DNA of 64,000 nucleotides from Afipia sp. GAS231 (GCF_900103365.1 NZ_LT629703.1:1240001-1304000), one strand, 5' to 3'. Shown: positions 26,189 to 34,287, counted from the stretch's first letter. Notes: generated from the sequence alone by a model not told the origin. Numbers and translations: made by a program.

Positions 26189-26458
26189 ATGACGTCTCGA
26201 AACGCCTTCGATGCTTTCGCCGCTGCGCGCGGCGACGGACTGCATCCCAAGCTACGCGAACTGTTTGACCGGAGCGCCGCACTACCGTTTTCCGAACTGA
26301 CGGTTCGCGGCGACGGCCTGCTTCAGGCAGGCCCTGACCCGGCGTCGGAGCGGCTAGCCGTGCCGTCGAACGCCACGATTTCCGTGGAAGTAGAGGCAAA
26401 TGCACCGTTGGCTATCCGGTCCATTCGGGGAGGCAAGAAGCATCCCGCACAGGAATAG
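26189..26458 (+). CDS. Hypothetical protein, 89 residues
   Basis: It starts MTSRNAFDAFAAARGDGLHP and has no signal peptide, membrane segment or known domain; the second half (SNATISVEVEANAPLAIRSI) looks beta-rich. GGAG 8 bases upstream of ATG 26189 supports translation and excludes the longer in-frame start at 26159. It lies alone on the plus strand, convergent with the Cys-rich protein gene. The upstream motif suggests co-regulation with ada. Confidence 0.5.
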   Translation: MTSRNAFDAFAAARGDGLHPKLRELFDRSAALPFSELTVRGDGLLQAGPDPASERLAVPSNATISVEVEANAPLAIRSIRGGKKHPAQE

Positions 26459-26488
26459 CAGGTTTGGTTCGATGTGAGGTGGACGGAT

Positions 26489-26722
26489 CTATTTTCTTTC
26501 GCCGCAACGGCTCTTGCACGCCGCTGCCTCAGCGGTGCATTGGGCGACGCATGCTCCCGACAAGCCGCAACTCATCGCGCACGTGTAGTTGGTCGAATTG
26601 CAGTTTGCGACGCACTCCGCGGACACTTCTCTTTGCGCCACTTGACGCCTTTCGAGCAGAGATGCGGCATTGCTTGAGACTGCTCCCGACAGGAACAGCA
26701 CCAGCGCTAGGACTCTCCTCAT
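26489..26722 (-). CDS. Small exported cysteine-rich protein
   Basis: The 77-residue precursor has a clear signal peptide (MRRVLALVLFLSGAVSSNAA), then a region with eight cysteines in spaced pairs: ECVANC, YTCAMSC, ACVAQC and ACKSRC. GGAG 6 bases upstream supports ATG 26722. The CxxxC spacing suggests disulfide-linked helical hairpins in the periplasm or outside. Function is unknown. It carries the repeated motif 55 bases upstream. Confidence 0.55.
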   Translation of the reverse strand: MRRVLALVLFLSGAVSSNAASLLERRQVAQREVSAECVANCNSTNYTCAMSCGLSGACVAQCTAEAAACKSRCGERK

Positions 26723-26777
26723 GAAATGCTCCCGGACACGATGCAGCTGCCAGAACCTCCGCCGCCGCACTCGTTTT

Positions 26778-26807
26778 CGCACTCCGGTTCTTGCTTCCAA
26801 ATTGGGG
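26778..26807 (-). promoter_or_regulatory. Repeated upstream motif, copy at Cys-rich gene
   Basis: On the minus strand AATTTGGAAGCAAGAACCGG then AGTGCG, ending 55 bases before the ATG at 26722. It points toward the gene, as the other copies do toward theirs. Confidence 0.4.
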
Positions 26808-26883
26808 CTCATCGCCTTGTCGAGCACGCCCGGCAAATGCCGGCATCGCTATCCGCTATGCCCCTCGATGAGTCCGCCCCGCC

Positions 26884-27168
26884 CTAGGCGACGATGCGCG
26901 CACGCGGCCGCGACAGCATCGCATTGACCTCGGCGGCGGGACGCGGCTGGCTGAACAGATAGCCCTGCGCCTGCGTACAGCCCTCGCGGCGCAACAGCTC
27001 GAACTGCGCCTCGGTCTCGACGCCCTCCGCAGTGGTAACGATCCCGAGGCTTTTGCCCAAGCCGGTCACGGCGCGAACGATGGCCATGGAACCGTCGCGG
27101 GTGGCGAGCCGATCTGCTCGACGACGTGGCTGGCAAGCAAGGACACCGCTGAGGGATCGCAGTCGCTG
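26884..27168 (-). pseudogene. Rearranged fragment of a GGDEF/EAL gene
   Basis: Positions 26884-27109 match the 3' end of the c-di-GMP gene at 31732 almost base for base; the encoded tail begins MAIVRAVTGLGKSLGIVTTA and ends SRPRARIVA. At about 27109 the match jumps to an internal GGDEF segment (equivalent to about 32692-32753) and ends at 27168. About 740 bases present in the intact gene are missing, and no start, GGDEF motif or EAL motif remains. It is therefore a partial duplicate with an internal deletion, not a functional gene. Confidence 0.85.
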
Positions 27169-27374
27169 TGCTCTCCTATGGCCCCGTCGACGATGACATG
27201 TTTCTTGGTGCCGCCCTCTACGTCGATCGTATTCTCCGCGGCGCGAACCCGGCAGAGCTTCCGGTTCAGGTGCCGACCAAATTTGAGATGAGATTAAATC
27301 TCAAGACCGCCGCGATGCTCGGTCTTACGATCCCACCGTCAATCCTTGCTCGCGTCGACGAGGTGATCGAATGA
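27169..27374 (+). pseudogene. C-terminal fragment of an ABC substrate-binding protein
   Basis: The frame encodes YGPVDDDMFLGAALYVDRIL, PVQVPTKFEMRLNLKTAAML and a final ARVDEVIE, the typical C-terminus of the PF04392 (TrpX-like) ABC substrate-binding proteins that are abundant in Bradyrhizobium. The N-terminal three quarters are missing. It begins exactly where the GGDEF/EAL fragment ends, so the junction near 27168 joins two unrelated gene remnants. Expression is unlikely. Confidence 0.75.
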
Positions 27375-27673
27375 GGCGGAGATGGAATAGCGCGCAATGC
27401 TGCGATGCATGAGTCCGGAAGTGGCACAATGCAGCCAATCCGGGATGCCCGCAATCCGGTCGCTTCCGAAGGAAGACCGGGCATGGCCTGAAAGTCCGAT
27501 TCGGTAGCGATTGATGCTGTGGACGGCGCCCACTCTTCGGCATCGAGGTGCCATAGGGTGGTTGCGTTGAAGCAAACCACATTGACGGGAGACATTGCAG
27601 TCGCTTGCATGGTCGGATTGCTTGCTCCGGCCGAGGCCACACGAAGCCTCTTTTGTAGGGCTATCGAATATCG
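27375..27673. other. Intergenic remnant DNA
   Basis: These 299 bases follow the substrate-binding fragment and precede the 3' end of the methyltransferase. I see no supportable gene. Frames on the minus strand resemble the non-functional repeat-type ORFs often annotated next to such fragments in Bradyrhizobium. Confidence 0.4.
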
Positions 27674-28315
27674 TCAGAGGGGTTTCGGTGCGCGAAGTAC
27701 GTATAGCCTTTGGTAGACCATCGACTCCGGTATCCAATCAAGGAAGGCATGTCCAAGTGGCAGCTTGATCAGGTGAGCGACAATTCTGAATGAAGGCGGA
27801 TACCAATAAACGGAAAGGTTGGAAAATTTAAGGGGAGAAAACCCGAGCGCCGTGAACTCGAGCATCAATCGCCTATGACTGAAGTGTCTTCTGTAGTCGA
27901 CGATCGGACCCGAAAGCAGAAGTATTTTGCCGGGATGCTCCTTGGCAACTTTCTTCAGAAAAACTTCTCGCTCCTGGAAGGACAGATAGTAGACGCATTC
28001 GATGGCTGTGATCACGTCGTAACCCTCGAATGATTTTTGTAAAAAATCAGCGCATTCAAATCTGGCATTTGGCAGGTTCAGCGATTTAGCGCGAGCAATT
28101 GCCACGTCGCTTATGTCGATGCCAACGACGGATCGTGCCTTGTCAAAAACGGCATCGGTCAAGTGGCCTTCGCCGCATCCGAGCTCAAGAACGGATTTGC
28201 CCCGGATCAACCGCTTCAGCCGTCGGCGCAAGACCTTGTCCCTGAATCGCGCCTGGGAAATATGCCAGGGATCAGGGGTCGCGTAATAGAGATTGAATTC
28301 TGCAGCCGTTCGCAT
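27674..28315 (-). CDS. Class I SAM-dependent methyltransferase, NodS-like
   Basis: The 213-residue protein has motif I VLELGCGEGHLTDAVF (about residues 41-56), the acidic residue of motif II in VVGIDISDVAIARAK, and a motif IV-like ITAIECVYYLSFQER. The start MRTAAEFNLYYATPDPWHIS resembles NodS-type N-methyltransferases and other sugar- or natural-product methyltransferases. The gene is visibly more AT-rich than its surroundings, with codons such as TTA, AAA and TTT, suggesting acquisition by transfer. Its substrate is unknown, and no nod or glycosyltransferase gene is nearby. Confidence 0.75.
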   Translation of the reverse strand: MRTAAEFNLYYATPDPWHISQARFRDKVLRRRLKRLIRGKSVLELGCGEGHLTDAVFDKARSVVGIDISDVAIARAKSLNLPNARFECADFLQKSFEGYDVITAIECVYYLSFQEREVFLKKVAKEHPGKILLLSGPIVDYRRHFSHRRLMLEFTALGFSPLKFSNLSVYWYPPSFRIVAHLIKLPLGHAFLDWIPESMVYQRLYVLRAPKPL

Positions 28316-28400
28316 TTGCCGGTTTCCGCCGCTTTAAAAACAAGCGCTGCTCGCGAGTGGTCAACAACCGGTTGCTCGAGACTTCCTTCGGCGGCAACGC

Positions 28401-28757
28401 CTATTGCATTTCCACCCTTTCCCGCCATCGCGCTTCGAAGGTATCACTGTCCTTCATCGACCGGACTTGCGCGTCTAAGGGATTGCCAGGCCTTCGAGTG
28501 ACTGCGCCTGTAACTGGTCCGTTGGACTCGGGTTGCGCGGATGCCTCCCCGGGCCATTCCAGCAACGATTTCGAAAGCATGGGCTTGCCTTCGTACCAGC
28601 ACTTTCGTCCATCGATCAGACGATAGGACCACCAGCGCCCGTGGGGATTTGATGGCATCGCGGCGCTGCATGGTTGCTTGGCCTGCGCATTCGGCATCTC
28701 GGCGCACAGAAGCGCCGCAATCCCGGCGACCAACGCGATTGATGCCGGTTTGCTCAT
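28401..28757 (-). CDS. Exported protein of unknown function
   Basis: The 118-residue precursor has a signal peptide (MSKPASIALVAGIAALLCAE ending near NAQA). A conserved block PHGRWWSYRLIDGRKCWYEG then KPMLSKSLLEWP follows, a pattern I associate with short exported proteins of Bradyrhizobium. The C-terminus is polar and probably disordered. Its ATG overlaps the stop of the 62-residue upstream gene in an ATGA junction, so the two are co-translated. No function can be assigned. Confidence 0.65.
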   Translation of the reverse strand: MSKPASIALVAGIAALLCAEMPNAQAKQPCSAAMPSNPHGRWWSYRLIDGRKCWYEGKPMLSKSLLEWPGEASAQPESNGPVTGAVTRRPGNPLDAQVRSMKDSDTFEARWRERVEMQ

Positions 28758-28942
28758 TCGCCCTCTGAAAAACTGCTGCGCTGCTGCAATCGGCTTACAG
28801 CGACTACCAAATCAGGGCGTTCGAGAACTTCCACCAACCTGTCGAGGACGCGCTCATTGTTGTGCGGCCGCGGCCGAAGGTAGTCTTCCAGTATGTGTTG
28901 CGCTTCGTTAATCGCCTCAAGTGCCAATTGTTGATCAGTCAT
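28754..28942 (-). CDS. Small helical protein of unknown function
   Basis: The 62-residue product starts MTDQQLALEAINEAQHILED and contains NNERVLDRLVEVLERPDLVV; it looks all-helical and soluble. It overlaps the next gene by 4 bases. The ribosome site is weak, and the 3' overlap is the best support for translation. Confidence 0.5.
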   Translation of the reverse strand: MTDQQLALEAINEAQHILEDYLRPRPHNNERVLDRLVEVLERPDLVVAVSRLQQRSSFSEGE

Positions 28943-29173
28943 CTGTTCTTGCCCATCAAACAAATGCCCCAGGCAAAAAGAAGAATGGAAAATCAAGCCG
29001 CTTTTGGGAAATATCCCCGCTTTTTTTAGCCATTCGATCAATTTTTATTTCAAATGCGGGAACCCTCCGCGCGCGATTTGCGGCGGCTTCCTGGTTCCAC
29101 ACTCGGCACCTTCGAGTAGCCTGAACTGGCGCGTTGCGAAGATCGGCTGTTTGGCACTTTTCGGAAATGGCGC

Positions 29174-29250
29174 GATGTCCGACTTGAGTCCGCTATCGGG
29201 GGGCAAAGCGGAAGTTGGACGTTGGGGCCCTCAGGGCAGCTTTTGGACCC
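29174..29250. repeat. 77-base dispersed repeat, copy 1
   Basis: This copy starts GATGTCCGACTTGAGTCCGC and ends TTTTGGACCC. The same element recurs at 29798-29874 in the same orientation with most positions identical. The minus strand reads into the 'GGKADI'-type peptide frames known as false ORFs in Bradyrhizobium. The surrounding gap (28943-29342) has no other feature I can support. Confidence 0.7.
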
Positions 29251-29342
29251 TTCTCGGACATAAGGCGGCCTATTTTGCTGTGCTGCGAAACACCGTTCTC
29301 GTCCACGATGCGCTAGGGTGTGCTCCGGCACAAAGGAATCCA

Positions 29343-29429
29343 GTGAGGCGGCGCGATTTCATCACGCTTGTCGGTGGTGCGGCGGTGCCGTGGCCGCACG
29401 CCATGCACGCACAGGAGGGCCTGGAATGA
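29343..29429 (+). pseudogene. Orphan Tat signal peptide of an ABC substrate-binding protein
   Basis: From a GTG, 28 codons read VRRRDFITLVGGAAVPWPHA followed by MHAQEGLE and a stop. RRRDFI.LVGGAA..WP is the twin-arginine signal of PF04392 substrate-binding proteins, and the mature protein is missing. The stop overlaps the ATG of the next gene (ATGA), so it may now serve only as a coupled leader. The C-terminal fragment of the same family lies 2 kb upstream at 27169. Confidence 0.6.
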
Positions 29430-29653
29430 AGAAGACATTTGCTGCCTTTGTCGCGGTCGCAACGATTGGCTCGCTCGCCGCGACGCCCGCAAGCGCGCAG
29501 CCTGGCGTCGCGGCTCCGGGCCGCTATTATCAGCCTGCCCCTTACGGAGCAGGTCCCGGGCCATACGACGATTATGGCAGTTGCGAATGGGTGCAACAGC
29601 GTTTCTGGGACGGCCGTGGCTGGCGGGTCCGCCGGGTGCGAGTCTGCGGCTGA
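29426..29653 (+). CDS. Small exported Gly/Pro/Tyr-rich protein
   Basis: The 75-residue precursor has a signal peptide (MKKTFAAFVAVATIGSLAAT, cleavage after ASA). The mature part PGRYYQPAPYGAGPGPYDDY then CEWVQQRFWDGRGWRVRRVR ends VCG. Two cysteines flank the aromatic/basic segment. AGGAGG lies 7-12 bases upstream of the ATG. Similar small proteins are common in Bradyrhizobium; their function is unknown. Confidence 0.65.
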   Translation: MKKTFAAFVAVATIGSLAATPASAQPGVAAPGRYYQPAPYGAGPGPYDDYGSCEWVQQRFWDGRGWRVRRVRVCG

Positions 29654-29797
29654 TCCGCGATTGCGGTGAGATTGAACGGCTCATAGCAACCATCGACTGC
29701 AGCGATGTGCGATCCATCCCGGCGAACTCGATTTGGAGGACGACAAGGCGACACCGCAGCATATGAGTCCTTTTGTGGCACGAAACAGACATGGCCA

Positions 29798-29874
29798 GAT
29801 GTCCGTCTTGAGTCCGCCTTTGGGGGTATAGCGGAAGTCGGACTTCGGGGCCGTCAGGGCAGCTTTTGCCACCC
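29798..29874. repeat. 77-base dispersed repeat, copy 2
   Basis: Second copy of the element at 29174-29250, same orientation, starting GATGTCCGTCTTGAGTCCGC and ending CTTTTGCCACCC. It lies in the 297-base gap before the hydrolase gene, which contains nothing else I can support. Confidence 0.7.
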
Positions 29875-29950
29875 AACGCGGACATTCGACGCTTGGACCT
29901 CTCCCTTAAAGGTTCTACGCTGTAGTGATACACAGCAGGGGCACGCACCG

Positions 29951-30838
29951 ATGCGACGGCGGCACCTCATTGCAATAATTGCTGGCATTGCGGCTTTGCC
30001 GCTCGCGGCGCTCGCGCAGCAGGCTGTTCCCTCGATCGCGCCGCAGGTTCACGAGGAGATGTGGGCGATTCCCTCCTCGCCTGTCCCGATGCTCGCCTAT
30101 TTGATGCGACCCATTGGGGGCGGTCCATTTCCACTCGTCGTGATGAATCATGGAGTTTCGCTTGACGCGACGGGGCGAAGCTACTTTCCCGTGATCGAAT
30201 TTCGTGACGCCGCGCTTTGGTTTGCGCGACAGGGCTACGTGGTGGTCGCACCTGTACGCCCTGGATACGGTGCTACTGCGATCGAAATCCCCGAGCGAGG
30301 TCTGTTCGGACTGTTTTTCTCGGGCGTGGGAAAATGTTCGGATGCTGAGTTTCGTGAAGCGGGGCTTGCCGTCGCGTCGATTGACAAGTGGATCATCGAC
30401 TACATGTCAACTCAGTCATTTATCAAGCGCGATGAGGTCATCATTGTCGGCCAATCGGGGGGTGGTTGGGGGTCGATTGCGCTTGGCAGTCAAAATCCGG
30501 AGTCGGTGCGGGCGATCATCGGCTTTGCAGCCGGCCGCGGTGGTCATCTCAATGGCAAACCTAACAACAACTGCGCCCCTAATCAGCTAGTCGATGCCGT
30601 TGCCGAATTTGGCCGCACGGCGCGCGTTCCAATGTTATGGATCTACACCCATAACGACAGTTATTTTGGACCCGATCTCTCAAAGCGGATGGTGGAAGCG
30701 TTTCGGGCCGCAGGCGGCAATGTCGAATATCATCTGTTATCCGATTTTGGAGAGGACGGCCATTTTTTGATAGATTCGGCGGAGGCCGTTCAACTCTGGG
30801 CGCCTCTTGTCAGCGAATTCCTAGCCAAACATCGATGA
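29951..30838 (+). CDS. Exported alpha/beta hydrolase (dienelactone hydrolase-like)
   Basis: The 295-residue precursor has an N-terminal export signal MRRRHLIAIIAGIAALPLAA with an Arg-rich start. The hydrolase core shows the nucleophile elbow VGQSGGGWGS, the upstream PLVVMNHGVS oxyanion region, an aspartate region MLWIYTHNDSYFGPD and the catalytic His in GEDGHFLID. It is a paralogue of the hydrolase at 41799 (shared ..RIPMLW.Y..ND..F). The substrate is unknown. It is followed after 13 bases by an IalB-like gene, so an operon is likely. Confidence 0.75.
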   Translation: MRRRHLIAIIAGIAALPLAALAQQAVPSIAPQVHEEMWAIPSSPVPMLAYLMRPIGGGPFPLVVMNHGVSLDATGRSYFPVIEFRDAALWFARQGYVVVAPVRPGYGATAIEIPERGLFGLFFSGVGKCSDAEFREAGLAVASIDKWIIDYMSTQSFIKRDEVIIVGQSGGGWGSIALGSQNPESVRAIIGFAAGRGGHLNGKPNNNCAPNQLVDAVAEFGRTARVPMLWIYTHNDSYFGPDLSKRMVEAFRAAGGNVEYHLLSDFGEDGHFLIDSAEAVQLWAPLVSEFLAKHR

Positions 30839-30851
30839 AAGGCATTGGTTT

Positions 30852-31517
30852 ATGGGCAATCGGCCACTGTACCCATCTGCAAGATCAGCCCGGTATCGAT
30901 TCCTGGTAGCTGGATCACTTGTGGTGTTCCTGGCGACCCCAGTGATGAGGCTCGACGCGCAACAACTGGTGCCATTCGGCGACGTACCGGCGATCGAGAA
31001 TTTTTCTGAGGCAGAGATCGCTACTCGGGGACGACAGCCGGATCGCCCGCTGACGTACGCGCCGTGGCGCAAGGTGTGTTTCAAGGCCACCCAAGAGGCC
31101 GGGTCGAAATTGGTTTGTCGCACGACCATCAACGGTAAATGGGACACGGGTCAGATCGCACTCAGAGTCGATCTGATCGAACGAGAGGGCGATCCTGTTG
31201 CTCGTCTACAGATGTTCGTGCCCCCTGGATCCTTCTTACAGCCGGGCATCAAGTTGACTGTTGACCAGGGTTCGCCCTTGCAAATTCCCTATGTCATTTG
31301 TCTCACCAATGGTTGCGTAGCCGGAAGCGTGGCAAATGCTGGCTTAATCCATGATCTGGAGTCAGGTCAGATGCTGGTCTTAGAGACCGTTAATTCCAAT
31401 GTTGTGGGTGTAACCACCTCGCTTCCTCTCAAGGAGTTTGCCGAAGTTCACCAGGGAGCACCGGCGCAAGTGTTTGAGCAGAGGCTTGAAGGAGATTGGG
31501 AGCAATTGGGTCGATGA
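30852..31517 (+). CDS. IalB family exported protein
   Basis: The 221-residue precursor has an N-terminal hydrophobic segment (RFLVAGSLVVFLATPVM). The IalB pattern follows: WRKVCFKATQEAGSKLVCRT, GQIALRVDLIEREGDPVARL, PPGSFLQPGIKLTVDQGSPL, and the paired cysteines in PYVICLTNGCVAG. IalB was named for erythrocyte invasion in Bartonella; in environmental alphaproteobacteria the family is widespread and periplasmic, with unknown function. It is probably co-transcribed with the preceding hydrolase. The 214 bases that follow contain repeat-type sequence only. Confidence 0.82.
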   Translation: MGNRPLYPSARSARYRFLVAGSLVVFLATPVMRLDAQQLVPFGDVPAIENFSEAEIATRGRQPDRPLTYAPWRKVCFKATQEAGSKLVCRTTINGKWDTGQIALRVDLIEREGDPVARLQMFVPPGSFLQPGIKLTVDQGSPLQIPYVICLTNGCVAGSVANAGLIHDLESGQMLVLETVNSNVVGVTTSLPLKEFAEVHQGAPAQVFEQRLEGDWEQLGR

Positions 31518-31731
31518 AGCGTGCCACGTTCAAGTTGCACCGGGCTTCGGCTTAGTCGTCGGCTTGATCGACCGATCCACCAGCCGAACATCCAACAGGC
31601 GCGGCTGTAGCCGCGAGAGTCCGCAAGTGGGCACCAAGCGGACATTCGTTGTGCACGGTCGATGTCCGCTTTTGAGGGGAATGCGGGCATCGCCATCCCG
31701 TATGCCCGTACTGGATTTGTGAGCACACGTC

Positions 31732-34134
31732 CTAAGCGACGATGCGCGCACGCGGCCGCGACAGCATCGTGTTCACCTCGGCAGCGGGACGCGGCTGGCT
31801 GAACAAATAGCCCTGCGCCTGCGTACAGCCCTCGCGGCGCAACAGCTCGAACTGCGCCTCGGTCTCGACGCCCTCCGCGGTGGTAACGATCCCGAGGCTT
31901 TTGCCCAAGCCGGTCACGGCGCGAACGATGGCCATGGAGTCGTCGCGCGTGGCGAGCTCGCTGACGAAGGAACGGTCGATCTTGATCTTGTCGAACGGGA
32001 AACTGCGCAGGTAGCTCAGGGACGAATAGCCGGTTCCGAAGTCGTCGAGCGAGATCCTGACGCCAAAGCCGCGAAGCTCGTGCAGAACCGCAAGCGTCGC
32101 CGCGCTGTTCTGCAGCAGCACCGATTCCGTGATCTCCAGCTCGAGGCGATGCGCCGGAAGACCTGAAGCCTGCAACGCCGCCTTGACCTGCGACACCAGG
32201 TTCGGATTCTTGAACTGCACCGGCGAAAGATTGACGGCGACGTCGACATCCTTCGGCCAGCCGGCGGCGTCCGTGCAGGCCTGCCGAAGCACCCAGTCGC
32301 CGAGTTGAACGATCAGACCGGTTTCTTCCGCCAGCGGAATGAAGTTGACCGGAGAGATCAGGCCGCGCAACGAATGGTTCCAGCGAACCAGGGCTTCGAA
32401 CGCGACGACCTCGTCGCTGGCAACGTCGCGGATCGGCTGATAGTACACTTCGAACTCGTGGCGCTGCAGCGCCGCGCGCAAATCCAGTTCCAGAATGCGG
32501 CGCGCCTGGGCGCGGGCGTCCATGCCGGTCTCGAAGTAACGATAGGTGCCGCGGCCGTCCGCCTTGGCGCGATAAAGCGCGAGATCCGCCTTCTTCAATA
32601 GTTCATCGGGGTTCTTGCCGTCCTCGGGCGCAAGCGAGATGCCGATGCTGACGCCGACGACGAGCTGATGGCCGCCGATATCGTAGGGCTCCCCGATCTG
32701 CTCCACGATGTGGCTGGCAAGCAACGCCACCGCCGAGGGATCGCAGTCGCTGCAGAACTGGACGACCGCGAATTCATCACCGCCAAGCCGCGCTACCGTA
32801 TCGTGCTCGGTGACGCATTCGCCGAGCCGGCGGGCAACTTCCTTCAGCAGGGCGTCGCCGACCGGATGGCCGAGCGTGTCGTTGATTTCCTTGAAATGAT
32901 CGAGATCGAGGCAAAATACCGCGAGCTGGTCGCTGCGCTTGGCGAGGCGCAAGGCCTTTTCAAGCTGCTCGCGGAACAGCGTCCGGTTCGGCAGGTTGGT
33001 CAGCGCGTCATGGCGCGCCATATGCGAAATTTGCTCCTGGGCCTGCTGCCATTCGGTGATGTCCTCGAATGTCGCGACCCAGCCGCCGCCCTTCTTCGGC
33101 TGATCGACCACGCGGATCGAACGGCCGTTGCGGGTGACGACCCTGGTCAAGGTCTCGCCGGCTTTCGCCGCAGCCACCACCATGTCGAAGAACTCATCGG
33201 GATCGCCGTCCCATTTCCCGTTCGATTTCTGATCCTGCAGAACGTCGATCAACATGCGGCCCTGCAGCGGCATGCCGGTCCGGTCCATCATCTCGGCGTA
33301 ACGCTCGTTGAACAGCAGGATGCGGCCTTCCGCATCGAACATGCAAAGTCCCTGCGACATATTTCCGATCGCGGAGTCGAGCAGGACCTTCTGCTGATGC
33401 AGCTCGCTGCTCGAACGGCGATCGAGCATGGCAGCCACCAGCGATATGCCGAGAATGGCGAACGCCGCCACCGCGGTCAAAAAGGAAAGCGCGGCCGGAG
33501 CGATCGTCAATTCGTCGGTGACGAGGGTGGGATCCGGAACCAGCGTGACCGCCCCCATCGCCGTGAAGTGGTGCGAAACGATCGCGACCGTCAAAAGAGC
33601 CGTGGCGGCCAGGGTGTGACTGCGATCATCCCGCCGCACGGCGACAACAAGCGCCATTGCTGCGAAAACACTTCCGAACAGCACCGAAGCGAGAACAATG
33701 CCGGGCGACCATACGATGCGCGCCGGAAGCTCGAGGGCCATCATGCCGGTGTAGTGCATCGCGGCAACGCCCATGCCGACGACCGCACCGCCCATCGCGA
33801 CCGTCGACCGGCGGTTATTGAGCGACGCAATGCCGAGGCCGACGGCGGAGATTGCTACGGCAAAGACCAGCGAGATCAGAGTGACCGGAATGTTGTATCC
33901 GGCAGCCGCGCCGGGGTCGTAGGCCAGCATCGCAACAAAGTGGGTCGCCCAAATTCCGCAGCCGCTCACGGCCGCATCGAGGCCGACCCAGATCGCGCGG
34001 GTGCGCCCCTGCGAAGCCCTGGCGCGATGAAGCAAACTGATCGCCACCGCGCTGGCGAGCCAGCAAATTGCGCCACCAAGGACGACCAGTCGCCAATCAT
34101 GCTCGGTGACCAGGCAGTTCAGAACTTGATACAT
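31732..34134 (-). CDS. MHYT-PAS-GGDEF-EAL c-di-GMP signalling protein
   Basis: The 800-residue protein has an N-terminal seven-helix MHYT sensor (about 1-240) with three motif copies: THFVAM, MHYTGM and HHFTAM; these may bind copper and sense gas or redox state. A PAS domain follows (about 245-370, MSQGLCMFDAEGRILLFNER). The GGDEF domain (about 375-535) has an intact RLGGDEFAVVQ, and the EAL domain (about 550-795) has FEALVRWNH, SLDDFGTGYSSLSYL and TTAEGVET. Both halves look catalytically complete, so synthesis or hydrolysis of c-di-GMP is possible. A rearranged fragment of this gene lies at 26884-27168. Confidence 0.92.
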   Translation of the reverse strand: MYQVLNCLVTEHDWRLVVLGGAICWLASAVAISLLHRARASQGRTRAIWVGLDAAVSGCGIWATHFVAMLAYDPGAAAGYNIPVTLISLVFAVAISAVGLGIASLNNRRSTVAMGGAVVGMGVAAMHYTGMMALELPARIVWSPGIVLASVLFGSVFAAMALVVAVRRDDRSHTLAATALLTVAIVSHHFTAMGAVTLVPDPTLVTDELTIAPAALSFLTAVAAFAILGISLVAAMLDRRSSSELHQQKVLLDSAIGNMSQGLCMFDAEGRILLFNERYAEMMDRTGMPLQGRMLIDVLQDQKSNGKWDGDPDEFFDMVVAAAKAGETLTRVVTRNGRSIRVVDQPKKGGGWVATFEDITEWQQAQEQISHMARHDALTNLPNRTLFREQLEKALRLAKRSDQLAVFCLDLDHFKEINDTLGHPVGDALLKEVARRLGECVTEHDTVARLGGDEFAVVQFCSDCDPSAVALLASHIVEQIGEPYDIGGHQLVVGVSIGISLAPEDGKNPDELLKKADLALYRAKADGRGTYRYFETGMDARAQARRILELDLRAALQRHEFEVYYQPIRDVASDEVVAFEALVRWNHSLRGLISPVNFIPLAEETGLIVQLGDWVLRQACTDAAGWPKDVDVAVNLSPVQFKNPNLVSQVKAALQASGLPAHRLELEITESVLLQNSAATLAVLHELRGFGVRISLDDFGTGYSSLSYLRSFPFDKIKIDRSFVSELATRDDSMAIVRAVTGLGKSLGIVTTAEGVETEAQFELLRREGCTQAQGYLFSQPRPAAEVNTMLSRPRARIVA

Positions 34135-34287
34135 TACAGACCCCTGCTACCGGTCTGTAATGACGGCACTAATGGTGTATTTCAGTTAACGCCCGCGGGT
34201 TCGGTTGCGCCGATGGTGAACAAAGGCTCAAAGATCGCGCCAGCCGGGTATTCTGTTCAGTTTCCCGCAATGATCCCGGTACCCCGT

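Noticed and set aside
27339..27737. Open frames on the minus strand downstream of the substrate-binding fragment
   Set aside because: They match the repeat-type false ORFs common next to such fragments; no ribosome site or domain.
28943..29342. Possible gene in the 400-base gap before the orphan signal peptide
   Set aside because: Frames are short and run through the 77-base repeat; nothing supports coding.
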